Origin: Paracoccaceae bacterium
Lineage (GTDB): Bacteria > Pseudomonadota > Alphaproteobacteria > Rhodobacterales > Rhodobacteraceae
Assembly: GCA_020832445.1 (NCBI GenBank)
Contig: JAFIEO010000017.1
Span: 1 to 64,000, forward strand
Length of the DNA: 64,000 bases
Reading direction: 5' to 3'
Position numbers and translations under genes: made by a program. Below the pieces are notes generated by a model. That model was not told the DNA's origin, did not search any database, and was given only the letters and a program-made list of their open reading frames with translations. The first letter of the stretch is position 1. Each line of letters starts with the position of its first letter. Shown here piece after piece: positions 32,469-44,482 of this stretch.

Positions 32469-33201
32469 AAGTGGTGGCCTCTCGATCAGGCCAATGGACC
32501 AATTCGAGGTTAAGGCGCTGTTTGGTGGTGATATCGCATGGTACACACCAACCAATGTCACACTGTGGATGGCATTGACCGTTCTTGCAGCGACAGCCCT
32601 GATGGTTCTGGGTGCGCGCAGGCGTGCGATCATTCCGTCGCGCGGACAATCGGCGGCAGAAATGGCTTACGGCTTCATCTACAAGATGGTTGAAGATGTC
32701 GCCGGACATGATGCCGTGCGTTTCTTTCCGCATGTATTCACGCTGTTCATGTTCGTGTTGTTTGCAAACCTGCTGGGGCTGATCCCGTTTGCCTTCACCA
32801 CCACATCGCATATTGCGGTGACGGCTGTTCTGGCGCTGACAGTGTTTCTGTCGGTGACGGCACTGGGGTTCATCCTGAACGGCACCAAGTTTCTGGGCCT
32901 GTTCTGGGTCAGTTCCGCACCGTTGGCGCTGCGCCCCATTCTGGCGCTGATCGAGTTGATCTCGTATTTCGCACGCCCCATCAGCCATTCCATTCGTCTG
33001 GCCGGTGCGATGATGGCGGGCCATGCCGTGGCCAAGGTTTTCGCGGGCTTTGCCAGCGCATTGGGGGCGATCTTCTTCGTGCCGGTGCTGGCTGTAACCG
33101 CGCTTTACGCGCTGGAACTGCTTGTCGCAGTCATCCAGGCCTATGTTTTCACCATTCTGACCTGCGTTTACTTGCGTGACGCATTGCACCCGTCGCACTG
33201 A
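32458..33201 (+). CDS. atpB: F0F1 ATP synthase subunit A
   Basis: [20 protein letters not shown] and [28 protein letters not shown] start overlapping atpI. Confidence 0.96.
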   Translation: MADESGGLSIRPMDQFEVKALFGGDIAWYTPTNVTLWMALTVLAATALMVLGARRRAIIPSRGQSAAEMAYGFIYKMVEDVAGHDAVRFFPHVFTLFMFVLFANLLGLIPFAFTTTSHIAVTAVLALTVFLSVTALGFILNGTKFLGLFWVSSAPLALRPILALIELISYFARPISHSIRLAGAMMAGHAVAKVFAGFASALGAIFFVPVLAVTALYALELLVAVIQAYVFTILTCVYLRDALHPSH

Positions 33202-33261
33202 TACGCGGGCCAAAGGGTCGAATACCAATCCAGCCAATTCCAAAACTCAAGGAGATACGAC

Positions 33262-33498
33262 ATGGAAGGCGATATCGCAGAAATGGGCAAGTACATCGGT
33301 GTTGGTCTGACCGCCATCGGTATGGGCGGCGCCGCGATCGGTGTGGGCAACATTGCAGGCAACTTCCTGTCGGGCGCGCTGCGCAACCCGTCGGCGGCTG
33401 CTGGCCAGACCGCCATGCTGTTCATCGGCATCGCGTTTGCAGAAGCGCTGGGGATCTTCTCGTTCCTCGTTGCTCTGCTGCTGATGTTCGCTGTCTGA
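33262..33498 (+). CDS. atpE: F0F1 ATP synthase subunit C
   Basis: 78 aa; [67 protein letters not shown]. Confidence 0.97.
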   Translation: MEGDIAEMGKYIGVGLTAIGMGGAAIGVGNIAGNFLSGALRNPSAAAGQTAMLFIGIAFAEALGIFSFLVALLLMFAV

Positions 33499-33571
33499 TC
33501 TGACCCCGACAATGTATCCTCCGGGGGGGCCATGTGGCCCCTTCGGTCAATTCAGGGCTTAGGGGGACGAC

Positions 33572-34093
33572 ATGGCAGATGATGCCACTTCGGGGCCGGG
33601 AATGCCCCAACTGGATCTGACCACCTTCTCGAACCAGATTTTCTGGCTCGTGGTGACTATGGTGGTTCTGTATTTTATCATGTCGCGCGTGGCCCTGCCG
33701 CGTATCGCCGCCGTTCTGGCGGACCGTCGCGGCACGATCACCAGTGACATTGCCGCCGCAGAAGATTTCAAGCTGAAGGCCCAGGAGGCCGAGGCCGCGT
33801 ATAATCAGGCACTTGCCGATGCGCGCACGGAAGCAAACCGTATTGTCGAGGCTGCCAAAGCAGAAATGCAGGCCGAACTTGATGTGCAGCTTACGAAAGC
33901 AAACGCGGAAATCGCCGCACGTTCGGCTGAATCCGAGCGTCACATTGCGGAAATCCGGGACAATGCCTTGGCCATGGTGACGGATGTATCCAACGACGTG
34001 ACCAAGGAAATTCTGACGGCATTCGACGTGAAGGCGGACGCGCGCAGCGTAACTGCTGCTGTTTCCGCGCGTTTGAAAGGGGGGGCTGCATGA
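33572..34093 (+). CDS. atpX: F0F1 ATP synthase subunit B'
   Basis: N-terminal TM plus long helix, RVALPRIAAVLADRRGTITSDIAAAEDFKLKAQEAE. Confidence 0.93.
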   Translation: MADDATSGPGMPQLDLTTFSNQIFWLVVTMVVLYFIMSRVALPRIAAVLADRRGTITSDIAAAEDFKLKAQEAEAAYNQALADARTEANRIVEAAKAEMQAELDVQLTKANAEIAARSAESERHIAEIRDNALAMVTDVSNDVTKEILTAFDVKADARSVTAAVSARLKGGAA

Positions 34094-34653
34094 TGCTGCG
34101 TCTTGCAATAGCCGCCACCGTTCTGGCAAGCCCCGCATTCGCGGCAGGCGAAGGGTATCCGTTCTTTTCGTTGTATAACACCGATCTGATCGTGTTGATG
34201 GCGTTCATCATCTTCGTGGGCATACTGATCTATTTCAAGGTGCCTGCAAAGATTACGGACATGCTGGACCAGCGTTCAGAAACCATCAGATCAGAGTTGG
34301 AGGACGCCCGCCGCCTGCGTGAAGAAGCGCTGGAGCTGCATGCGTCATTCGAAAAGAAGCGCACCGAGGTTAAGGAACAGGCGGCGCGGATCGTCGAGAA
34401 GGCCAAGGCAGATGCACAGATTGCTGCGGACACCGCCAAAGCCGAAATCGCTGCATCCATTACGCGCCGACTGAAAGCTGCCGAAGATCAGATTGCATCT
34501 GCGGAAGCTGCTGCCATTCGTGATGTGCGAGACCGTGCAACTGCCGTGTCTATTGCGGCTGCGGGTGACCTGATTGCAAAGAAGATGGATGCGGCGCGCA
34601 GCGATGCGTTGATCCAGAACGCAATTCAGTCTGTCAACGAACGGCTGCACTGA
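34090..34653 (+). CDS. atpF: F0F1 ATP synthase subunit B
   Basis: YFKVPAKITDMLDQRSETIRSELEDARRLREEALEL; overlaps atpX by 4 nt. Confidence 0.94.
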   Translation: MMLRLAIAATVLASPAFAAGEGYPFFSLYNTDLIVLMAFIIFVGILIYFKVPAKITDMLDQRSETIRSELEDARRLREEALELHASFEKKRTEVKEQAARIVEKAKADAQIAADTAKAEIAASITRRLKAAEDQIASAEAAAIRDVRDRATAVSIAAAGDLIAKKMDAARSDALIQNAIQSVNERLH

Positions 34654-34679
34654 AGCGTGTTGCGAAAAAGCCCTTAAAG

Positions 34680-34708
34680 AACCCGGCCATGTTGCCGGGT
34701 TTTTTTTT
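34680..34708 (+). terminator. atp operon Rho-independent terminator
   Basis: AACCCGGC-CATGTT-GCCGGGTTTTTTTTT. Confidence 0.93.
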
Positions 34709-34759
34709 ATGCGGTGACACAGGCGGTGGGCCCGGGCCAGAGGGGTGGGGCGCATTCGG

Positions 34760-35527
34760 TTATCGTGCTTGCGCCTGTTCAAACCGCAATCTGGCGATTT
34801 CCTCGTTTTTCTGGCTGCGTTTCATATCACTCAGAACTTGTTCGATGAAATCCAGATGGCTTTCGGCTGCATGTCTGGCGCGGGGGGCATCGCGGGCCTG
34901 TAGGGCGTCATTGATGGCCTTGTGCTGGGCCAGCAAGTCGTTGCGGATTGCCGGTTTGCGAAAGATGACCTGCCGGTTATAGAACACGCCTTCATGCAGC
35001 AGGTTGAACATGGCGCGCATCATGTGCAGCATGATGATGTTATGCGACGCCTCGACAATGGACAGGTGAAATTCGGCGTCAAGCTGCGCTTCTTCTGTCG
35101 GGTTGCGTTTCTGATGTGCAGCTTCCATCCTCTTGAACACCGTATCCACGATTTGCAGGTCGGTATCCGACCCATGGCGCGCGGCGCGTTCGGCAGACAT
35201 CCCCTCCAGATCGCGGCGAAAGCTGATATAGTCGAACAGCGCTTCGTCATGCCCTGCAAAAAGCTGCACCAATGTGTCGGAAAATGCGGAATCCAGCAAT
35301 TCCTCGACATAGACACCGGCGCCTGCACGTGTGGTCAGCAGCCCGCGATCTTGCAAGGTGGCAAGCGCTTCGCGCAGGGACGGGCGCGACACACCAAGTT
35401 TGTCGGCCAGTTCGCGTTCGGATGGCAGGCGTTCACCCGGCCGCAGAATGCCGCGCAACAGCAGCAATTCGATCTGCCGCTCGACGCTGTGCGACAGCTT
35501 TTCGGGTTGAATGCGTTGAAAGGGCAT
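34760..35527 (-). CDS. FadR/GntR-family transcriptional regulator
   Basis: LLLRGILRPGERLPSERELADKLGVSRPSLREALATLQDRGLL plus FCD domain. Confidence 0.93.
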   Translation of the reverse strand: MPFQRIQPEKLSHSVERQIELLLLRGILRPGERLPSERELADKLGVSRPSLREALATLQDRGLLTTRAGAGVYVEELLDSAFSDTLVQLFAGHDEALFDYISFRRDLEGMSAERAARHGSDTDLQIVDTVFKRMEAAHQKRNPTEEAQLDAEFHLSIVEASHNIIMLHMMRAMFNLLHEGVFYNRQVIFRKPAIRNDLLAQHKAINDALQARDAPRARHAAESHLDFIEQVLSDMKRSQKNEEIARLRFEQAQAR

Positions 35528-35621
35528 TGCGCCTCCTGCCGCGAATGGCCGGTTTTGTTCGGGCGTGTCCCGCCAGCGTGAAGTTGGACAATGAATAGGA
35601 CCGTCAGAATGTGGGCGCAAT

Positions 35622-35649
35622 AAAAAAGGGCCAGTCCGGCTGGCCCTTT
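35622..35649 (-). terminator. Rho-independent terminator for OmpA-family gene
   Basis: On minus strand: AAAGGGCCAG-CCGGA-CTGGCCCTTTTTTA. Confidence 0.9.
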
Positions 35650-35667
35650 CAGGATGTGATGGTCTGC

Positions 35668-36315
35668 TTATGCCGGTTGGTGCGGGCGGATAAAGATTTC
35701 GACGCGCCGGTTTTGCTGGCGTCCGGCAGCGGTGGAATTGTCCGCAACAGGCTGTGTCAGGCCGCGACCCATGGTCTGGATACGGTTGGAGCCAACGCCC
35801 GCGCTGCGCAGAACTTGTGCCACGGATGCGGCACGGCGTTCGGACAGCCCCTGATTATAGGATGCGGCACCGACGTTATCGGTATGGCCTACGACAACCA
35901 CATCGCTGCGCGGATGGCTGACCAGGTTCTGTGCGATGATGCGCAGATCCTGTTGCAGGTCCGGGCGCAAGGTTGCGCTGTCGGTGGCAAACAACAGATC
36001 CTGCGGCAGGGTCAGGATCAGTTCCTGTCCGGTGTTGCGGATGTCGACATTGTTGCCAAGTTGGCGGCGCAGTTCAGCGGCCTGCCGGTCAAGTTGCTGG
36101 CCGACCAATGCGCCGGCGGTGCCGCCGATCAGCGCACCCGCAGCCGCACGTCGCCCGCCACCATCGCCGGTTGCGGCCCCGATGACACCGCCCACGGCAG
36201 CGCCGGTCAGCGCACCGGTCATGGTGCGGTTTTGCGGGTTGTTGGGATCAGGGGCGCAGGCAGCCAGTGCGAAGGCGGCTATGGCCAAGGGTAATGCAGA
36301 TGCAGACAGTCTCAT
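35668..36315 (-). CDS. OmpA-family lipoprotein with glycine-zipper segment
   Basis: Lipobox-like LAIAAFALAAC; GALTGAAVGGVIGAATGDGGGRRAAAGALIGGTAGALVGQQLD; C-terminal VVVVGHTDNVGAASYNQGLSERRAASVAQVLRSAGV. Confidence 0.92.
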   Translation of the reverse strand: MRLSASALPLAIAAFALAACAPDPNNPQNRTMTGALTGAAVGGVIGAATGDGGGRRAAAGALIGGTAGALVGQQLDRQAAELRRQLGNNVDIRNTGQELILTLPQDLLFATDSATLRPDLQQDLRIIAQNLVSHPRSDVVVVGHTDNVGAASYNQGLSERRAASVAQVLRSAGVGSNRIQTMGRGLTQPVADNSTAAGRQQNRRVEIFIRPHQPA

Positions 36316-36359
36316 GATACACCTTTCAGAGATCAGACAATATAAGCCTTATACCTCTG

Positions 36360-37292
36360 TTAACGCATAACGTCAGATTTAGTTCCAAGGCCCACGGAAA
36401 TGTGTTCCTTTGATGCGATGGCGGGCGCTGTTGCATCCAGTTGTGCAGACTCGCGCCCCAGCATTGCACGCTTGCGCGCAAGCCCCCAGTGATAGCCCCC
36501 CAGCGCCCCGTTTCCTTGCAGGCAGCGGTGGCAGGGGATGACAAACCCGATGGGGTTGCGCCCCACCGCACTGCCCACCGCGCGCGCCGCCTTGTCTGAG
36601 CACACACGGCGCGCAATCTCGCCATAGCTGCTGACATGACCGGGCGGGATATGCAGCAGGGCTTCCCAGACCTTTATCTGGAATGGTGTGCCCATCAGGT
36701 GCAGCCGCCCTTCGCCGCGATGCCCGAATGCGGCGGCCACATGCGGGGCAGGGGCGTCGGGGTCATGGATGTATTCGGCCAGCGGCCAGCGCCGCACCAT
36801 GTCGTCAAATGTCTGGTCCCGCCCGTCGGGGCCTGCGAAGGCCAGACCGCAAAGCCCCTTTGGCGTAGCCATGGCCAATGCCTGCCCGAAGGGGCTGTCG
36901 AACCAGCCATAGCGGATGGTCAGCCCTGCCCCCTTGCGGGCATATTCGCCCGGCGACATGGCTTCCCAGCGCACAAACAGGTCATGCAACCGCGCGGACC
37001 CCGACAGGCCCAGTTCCTGCGCTGCATCCAGCGTGGTGAAACGTTCCGCCATCAGCGCGCGGGCATGTCCCAGTGTCAGATATTGCTGATAGCGTTTTGG
37101 CGACACGCCGACCCACTGGCTGAACAGGCGCTGAAAATAGGCCGCACTCATCCCCATGTCGCGCGCCAGATCATCCAGCGTGCGCGCCCGTCCCCCCGGC
37201 GCGTCAATCAGTGCAATCGCGCGTTCCATTACGCGGTAGTGGTAGCTGGGCGATTGTTCGTCGTGATCATCCATTCTGCGCCCTTTCGGCAT
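36360..37292 (-). CDS. AraC-HTH plus methylated-DNA-protein-cysteine S-methyltransferase fusion (Ada-like, lacking N-terminal Cys4 zinc domain)
   Basis: N-terminal AraC HTH (GMSAAYFQRLFSQWVGVSPKRYQQYLTL); C-terminal VCSDKAARAVGSAVGRNPIGFVIPCHRCLQGNGALGGYHWG. Confidence 0.92.
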   Translation of the reverse strand: MPKGRRMDDHDEQSPSYHYRVMERAIALIDAPGGRARTLDDLARDMGMSAAYFQRLFSQWVGVSPKRYQQYLTLGHARALMAERFTTLDAAQELGLSGSARLHDLFVRWEAMSPGEYARKGAGLTIRYGWFDSPFGQALAMATPKGLCGLAFAGPDGRDQTFDDMVRRWPLAEYIHDPDAPAPHVAAAFGHRGEGRLHLMGTPFQIKVWEALLHIPPGHVSSYGEIARRVCSDKAARAVGSAVGRNPIGFVIPCHRCLQGNGALGGYHWGLARKRAMLGRESAQLDATAPAIASKEHISVGLGTKSDVMR

Positions 37293-37348
37293 TGGTCGGA
37301 CACAGCCTATTGCGCAGGCGGTGCCGTTTCGACCCGAAAGCTGCGCAT

Positions 37349-38158
37349 TCAGCGATAGACGTTATCTTCACCGGGGAAGCTGCGGGATTTGACTTCTTCT
37401 GCGTAGTCGGACACGGCCTGTTCGATGGCAGGGCCAAGATCGCCGTATTTCTTGACGAATTTGGGCACCCACGGGTTCAGGCCAAGCATGTCTTCCAGCA
37501 CCAGTATCTGCCCGTCACATTGCGCCGATGCGCCAATGCCGATTGTGGGGATGTTCACGGCGGCGGTAATCTTGCGGGCCAGCGGTTCAACCACCCCTTC
37601 GACCACCGTGGCGAATGCGCCTGCCTCGGCCACCGCGACCGCGTCATTGATATGGGCGGCCCATGTGTCCTCATCGCGGCCCTGGGTTTTGAACCCGCCC
37701 ATGACATGGCTGGATTGGGGCGTCAGGCCGATATGCGCCATCACAGGAATGCCACGTTCGCTTAGGAAATGGATGGTTTCCGCCATGCGCGCGCCCCCTT
37801 CCAGTTTGACCGCACCGCAGCCGGTTTCCTTCATGATCCGGGCGGCATTGCGAAAGGCCATGTTGGGGCTTTCTTCATAGGTGCCAAAGGGCATGTCCAC
37901 CACGATCAGCGCGCGTTTGGTGCCGCGCACCACCGCGCGTCCATGCATGATCATCAGATCCAGCGGCACGCCAATGGTGCTGTCCATGCCGTGCATCACC
38001 ATGCCAAGGCTGTCACCCACCAGAATGAAATCGGCGTATTTGTCGACAATCGCGGCGGTATGCGCATGATAGGATGTCAGCGACACAATCGGATCGCCGC
38101 CCTTTCTTGCGCGAAGTTGTGGCACGGTTATGCGGCGGACAGGTGCGGTGATGCTCAT
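37349..38158 (-). CDS. panB: 3-methyl-2-oxobutanoate hydroxymethyltransferase
   Basis: [37 protein letters not shown]. Confidence 0.97.
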   Translation of the reverse strand: MSITAPVRRITVPQLRARKGGDPIVSLTSYHAHTAAIVDKYADFILVGDSLGMVMHGMDSTIGVPLDLMIMHGRAVVRGTKRALIVVDMPFGTYEESPNMAFRNAARIMKETGCGAVKLEGGARMAETIHFLSERGIPVMAHIGLTPQSSHVMGGFKTQGRDEDTWAAHINDAVAVAEAGAFATVVEGVVEPLARKITAAVNIPTIGIGASAQCDGQILVLEDMLGLNPWVPKFVKKYGDLGPAIEQAVSDYAEEVKSRSFPGEDNVYR

Positions 38159-39024
38159 GTTGTTTCCTTCGTGGGGTGAACGACACGGTTGTCTATCAAG
38201 AAAACAGTGCCGAATTTGACGGCCAACAGTATCACGGCAGGCCGCGTCAGGGGGCCGGAAATGCTGTCCAGCGACGCCGCGTCACGAATATCGACAGACT
38301 GGACCTGTGCGCGCGGTTCGCGTTCCAGCGTCGCGCGCACATGCGACCGCAGCCGCGATGCGGTTATGCCCGTGGGGGCCATGGTTTCCGCTTCGTTCAG
38401 GGCGCGGGCAAGAATGGGGGCGGCAGTGCGGTCTTCCGCACCCAGCCGGACATTGCGCGACGACATGGCCAGCCCGTCGTGTTCGCGCAAGATGGGGGCG
38501 CCAATGATGTCGATATCCATGTCCAGATCGCGCACCATGGTGCGGATGACGGCCAGTTGCTGGAAATCCTTTTCGCCGAACACGGCCGCATCGGGGCGGA
38601 TGATGTTGAACAATTTGGTGACAATCGTGGCCACACCACGGAAATGGCCGGGCCGCAGCTTGCCAATCAACATACGCGCCAGTTCGGTTGTTTCCACAAT
38701 GGTTTGCGCCTGCGGGTCATAAATCTCGTGCGCGTCAGGGGCGAATACTGCATCCACGCCCGTGCCGCGCAGCAGGTCGAAATCGCGCGCTTCATCGCGG
38801 GGATAGCTGTCCAGATCCTCGCCGGGGCCGAATTGTGTGGGGTTGACGAAAATCGTGGCGACCACCCGCCCGTCCTTGCCCGCGCGTTCGCGGGCAATGC
38901 GCATCAGCGACAGATGCCCGTCATGCAAAAAGCCCATCGTGGGCACCAGAACGACCGGCGCGCCGGTTATGCGCCAGTCGCGAACTGTGGCGCGGATTGC
39001 AGCTTTGGTGCGGCAAATGTGCAT
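38155..39024 (-). CDS. panC: Pantoate-beta-alanine ligase
   Basis: [21 protein letters not shown]...[27 protein letters not shown]. Confidence 0.96.
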   Translation of the reverse strand: MHICRTKAAIRATVRDWRITGAPVVLVPTMGFLHDGHLSLMRIARERAGKDGRVVATIFVNPTQFGPGEDLDSYPRDEARDFDLLRGTGVDAVFAPDAHEIYDPQAQTIVETTELARMLIGKLRPGHFRGVATIVTKLFNIIRPDAAVFGEKDFQQLAVIRTMVRDLDMDIDIIGAPILREHDGLAMSSRNVRLGAEDRTAAPILARALNEAETMAPTGITASRLRSHVRATLEREPRAQVQSVDIRDAASLDSISGPLTRPAVILLAVKFGTVFLIDNRVVHPTKETT

Positions 39025-39198
39025 GCGGGGCCTTTCGCAGAATGATGCCTATTTCTTAGGCGGTTGCAGGCAGGCGCGCAAGGTGCCGCAGCATTCGCAC
39101 AAGGCGTCGTTTTTACACCTTGTCATGTCGTCAAGGCTTGCCCAAGGGCGCGCAGGATTTGCAATCTAGGCGCAGATAACCTTTGCCGGAGAGTGCCA

Positions 39199-41685
39199 AT
39201 GAAAACTCATGTCAAATCGCTTGTGGTGGGCGGCGGTGCCGTGGGCGCGTCAATCGCGTATCATCTGGCCAAGGCAGGTTGGGACACAATGCTGCTGGAA
39301 CGCGATGAATTGACAGCAGGGTCCACATGGCACGCGGCGGGACTGCTGCCCTTGTTCAACATGGGCTATGCGACCAGCCATATCCATGACTACAGCGTGA
39401 AATTCTATAAACAGCTGGAGGCAGAGACCGGCCTGAATGCAGGATTCTACGTCGTTGGTAACCTGCGCATGGCACAGACACAGGCCCGCATGGATGAATA
39501 TATGGTCTATGCCAGCACGGCGGAATCAGTGGGCATTCCGTATGAATGGATGACCCCTGCGCAGATCAGGGAACGCTGGCCGCTGGTGCGCACCGAAGAC
39601 CTGCAAGGTGCGATCTTTCACCCGACGGACGGCTATATCAACCCCGCCGACGTGACGCAGGCCATGGCCAAGGGCGCGCGCCAGTTCGGGGCGGAAATTG
39701 TGCGGCGTGTGCAGGTTGACGCCTACCGCTGGACCGGCAGCGAATGGGTGGTGTCATGCACCCGCATGGTCGAAAAAGGCGGCAATCTTGTCCCGTCTGA
39801 TGAGCAGTTTGAAATTACCGCAGAACATGTCGTCACTGCGACCGGCAACCATGCACAGCGCACCGCGCGCCTGCTGGGCATTAAAATTCCCGCGATTCCG
39901 GTGGAACACCAGTATATCGTTACCGAACCCGACCCGATGCTGGTCGAATACCGCAAGAACCACCCCGAACACCCCGTTCTGCGCGATGCAGATGCAAAAT
40001 GGTATGTCCGCGAAGAACGCGGCGGCTGGATTCTTGGTCCTTATGAACGGGGTGCGCCTGCGTGTTTCGAATATGATGTGCCCCACAGCTTCCGTGCGGA
40101 TTTGTTCCCGCTGGATCTGGACCGGATTGAAGAAGAATACATGTCCATGATCCACCGTATTCCCAGTTCGGAAACCGTGGGGCTGAAGGACGACTATAAC
40201 GGTCCCATCTGCTACACGCCTGACGGCAACCCGCTGGTCGGCCCTGCGCCGGGGTTGCGCAATATGTGGCTGGCCGAAGGGTTCAGTTTTGGCATTACCG
40301 CCGCAGGTGGCACCGGCCATTACCTTGCCCAGATGATGGTGCAGGGAGAGGCTGAAATCGACATGGCCGCCCTTGACCCCAAACGCTACGGGTCATGGAT
40401 GACCACCGAATATGCCGCGCGCAAGAATGAAGAATGCTACGAGCATGTCTATGTCTTGCACCACCCAGATGAAGAGCGCGAAGCCTGCCGCCCGCTGCGC
40501 ACCGCGCCGTGCTACGGGCGCGTAAAGGCGCAGGGCGCGCAGTTTGGCTGCGTGAATGGTTGGGAGCGCCCGAATTACTACGCACCCCAAGGGTTTGACG
40601 ACCACGCCGCGCGCAGTTTCCGGCGCGGCGGCTGGTGGCAATACGCGGTGGATGAAGCGCGCGCCATCCGCGAAGGGGTCGGCATGATCGACGCAACCGC
40701 CTTTACCAAACACCTTGTGCGCGGCCCCGGTGCGACCGCGTTTCTGGACTGGTTCACCTGCAACAAATTGCCCAAGGTGGGGCGCATCAACCTGACTTAT
40801 GCGCTGACGGGCAATGGCACGGTGCGCACGGAATATACCATCGTGCGGCTGGCACAGGATGAATATTACCTGATTTCGGCAGGTGCATGGACGGCTTATG
40901 ACGGCGACTACCTGCGCAAGGCAGCCGAAGACAAGCTGGCCGAATTCGGCTGGATCGACATTCATGATGTGACCACGCAATGGGGCGTTTTCGCTGTGGC
41001 AGGTCCCAAATCGCGCGATTTGCTGGGCAAGCTGGTGCGTGATGCGGACCCCGCAACAGCGCTGTCCAACAAACGGTTCCCGTGGCTGTCGATGCGCAAT
41101 ATCGAATTGGGCATGTGCCCTGTGCGCGCGGTGCGCGTGGCCTATACTGGCGAATTGGGCTGGGAATTGCACCACCCCGTCGAGATGCAGAATTACCTGT
41201 TCGACCAGATCATGGCTGCGGGCGCGGATGTGGGGTTGAAACTGGTGGGCGCGCGGGCGCAAAACTGGCTGCGGCAGGAAAAATCCTATCGCGCCTTCGG
41301 CAACGAGTTGGGCCGCGATGCCACCCCGCTGGAGGCTGATCTGCCGCGCTTTGTTGATATGACCAAAGAGTTCCATGGCAAACCCGCGATGGAACAAACC
41401 GGCATTCGCGCCAAATGCTGCACGCTGTTGATTGACGGGCCGACAGATGCCGACCCTTGGGGCCGCGAGGCGCTGTATGAGGGCGACACCAAGGTGGGCC
41501 GCCTGACATCGGGGGGGTATTCGGTCGCATTCGGCAAATCCATCGGCATGGGATATGTGCGCCCCGATCTGGCGGTCGAGGGGCAAAAGCTGAAACTGCG
41601 TATGTTTGACCAGCTTTGGGATGCGGTGGTCACCTGCGACAGCCCCTATGACCCTGACAACGCGTCAATTCGCAAGGATGGCTAG
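39199..41685 (+). CDS. FAD-dependent oxidoreductase / GcvT-fold fusion (dimethylglycine/sarcosine dehydrogenase-like)
   Basis: VVGGGAVGASIAYHLAKAGWDTMLLERDELTAGSTWHAAGLLPLFN; C-terminal aminomethyltransferase-like domain. Confidence 0.92.
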   Translation: MKTHVKSLVVGGGAVGASIAYHLAKAGWDTMLLERDELTAGSTWHAAGLLPLFNMGYATSHIHDYSVKFYKQLEAETGLNAGFYVVGNLRMAQTQARMDEYMVYASTAESVGIPYEWMTPAQIRERWPLVRTEDLQGAIFHPTDGYINPADVTQAMAKGARQFGAEIVRRVQVDAYRWTGSEWVVSCTRMVEKGGNLVPSDEQFEITAEHVVTATGNHAQRTARLLGIKIPAIPVEHQYIVTEPDPMLVEYRKNHPEHPVLRDADAKWYVREERGGWILGPYERGAPACFEYDVPHSFRADLFPLDLDRIEEEYMSMIHRIPSSETVGLKDDYNGPICYTPDGNPLVGPAPGLRNMWLAEGFSFGITAAGGTGHYLAQMMVQGEAEIDMAALDPKRYGSWMTTEYAARKNEECYEHVYVLHHPDEEREACRPLRTAPCYGRVKAQGAQFGCVNGWERPNYYAPQGFDDHAARSFRRGGWWQYAVDEARAIREGVGMIDATAFTKHLVRGPGATAFLDWFTCNKLPKVGRINLTYALTGNGTVRTEYTIVRLAQDEYYLISAGAWTAYDGDYLRKAAEDKLAEFGWIDIHDVTTQWGVFAVAGPKSRDLLGKLVRDADPATALSNKRFPWLSMRNIELGMCPVRAVRVAYTGELGWELHHPVEMQNYLFDQIMAAGADVGLKLVGARAQNWLRQEKSYRAFGNELGRDATPLEADLPRFVDMTKEFHGKPAMEQTGIRAKCCTLLIDGPTDADPWGREALYEGDTKVGRLTSGGYSVAFGKSIGMGYVRPDLAVEGQKLKLRMFDQLWDAVVTCDSPYDPDNASIRKDG

Positions 41686-41776
41686 GCGGCGTTGAAGCAG
41701 CGCGCCTTGCAATCGGGTTGCGCAAACCCCGTGGACCCGCTTGCAGCGTGGGCGCGGGGCGGCTATCGTTTCCGCC

Positions 41777-42235
41777 ATGTCGCACCAGATGCCCGCCCCC
41801 GTCACGCGCCCGATTCCTGCTGTTCTGGCCGTCGTCATTCGTGACGATCAGGTGTTGTTGATCCAGCGCGCCAACCCGCCGGATGCGGGGCTGTGGGGGT
41901 TTCCCGGCGGCAAGCTGGAATTCGGGGAAACACTTCTGGCCGCAGCCGAACGGGAGTTATTTGAAGAAACGGGCGTCAGGGCTGTTGCCCGACGGGTGTT
42001 CACCGCGCTGGACGCCTATGACCGCACCGATGGCGGGGCAATCCGGCAGCATTTCGCCCTGATTGCCGTGCAGTGCGACTGGCGCGAGGGGGAACCCGTT
42101 GCCGCAGATGACGCGCTGGATGCGACTTGGATATCCCTCAAGGATATGGATGTCGCCCTTCCGCTTAGCCTTGATGTGGCCGCTGTTGCACGGCAGGCCG
42201 CCTTGACGGGCCGGAACGTCGCCGGATCAGGTTGA
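41777..42235 (+). CDS. NUDIX hydrolase
   Basis: GFPGGKLEFGETLLAAAERELFEETGVRA Nudix box. Confidence 0.95.
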   Translation: MSHQMPAPVTRPIPAVLAVVIRDDQVLLIQRANPPDAGLWGFPGGKLEFGETLLAAAERELFEETGVRAVARRVFTALDAYDRTDGGAIRQHFALIAVQCDWREGEPVAADDALDATWISLKDMDVALPLSLDVAAVARQAALTGRNVAGSG

Positions 42236-42256
42236 ACCATCCGCTGGGGCGGTGCT

Positions 42257-42484
42257 GGCCTTTTGCAGACATCGGAAAAGCCCCAAGGCGCGGAGCAAAG
42301 GGCGCAGCCCGCCGCGCCATCGGCGGGCCGTCCCGCGGCCTGCCGATTTGGCCAGCGAAACACCAAGCCTTTGAACGCAGGAGTATGCCGCCTGCATAAA
42401 GTGAACTTCACCAATGCCGGATCGGCAGACCCCGGCCCACCGCTGGCGCGGGCTTTGTCCAAGTGTGAAGGGCAGCAAAAGGCC
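42257..42484 (-). repeat. Interspersed nested-palindrome repeat, copy D
   Basis: Terminal arms GGCCTTTTGC / GCAAAAGGCC perfectly complementary; core as in A-E. Confidence 0.93.
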
Positions 42485-42540
42485 AAAACCACCCGCGACA
42501 GGAACGTTTCAAGCCGAAGCAGCCGACCCCTGCGCGCCGT

Positions 42541-44190
<1,650 letters not shown>

Positions 44191-44417
44191 TCATTCTTTG
44201 GCCGTTGTTCTTGAAATGCGGTCTGGCCCTGAACTGGTAGGCGTGGGGATCATCCAAGGTCAAGGGCAGTGCGTTGGTGTGGTCGTATCTTGATGTCGAA
44301 CTGGGCTAATTCGATGTCATTTGCATGTAGGCGGGCCAAAAACATGGCATGAAACCGGTATTTGCGGGGCCTGGTATGTCGGGTGCAGGCAATGTCCCTG
44401 TACCAATTCCCCGTGCC

Positions 44418-44457
44418 AAAAAAAACACGCGGCGGGGTATGGCCCTGCCGCGTGTTT
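44418..44457 (-). terminator. ilvE Rho-independent terminator
   Basis: Minus strand: AAACACGCGGC...GCCGCGTGTTTTTTTT. Confidence 0.9.
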
Positions 44458-44482
44458 ATGCCGTGATTGGGGGTGCGCGAAA

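Noticed and set aside
42016-42492. 158 aa minus ORF spanning repeat D and the nudix 3' end
   Set aside because: Consists of the repeat pseudo-frame plus antisense nudix sequence; not a gene.
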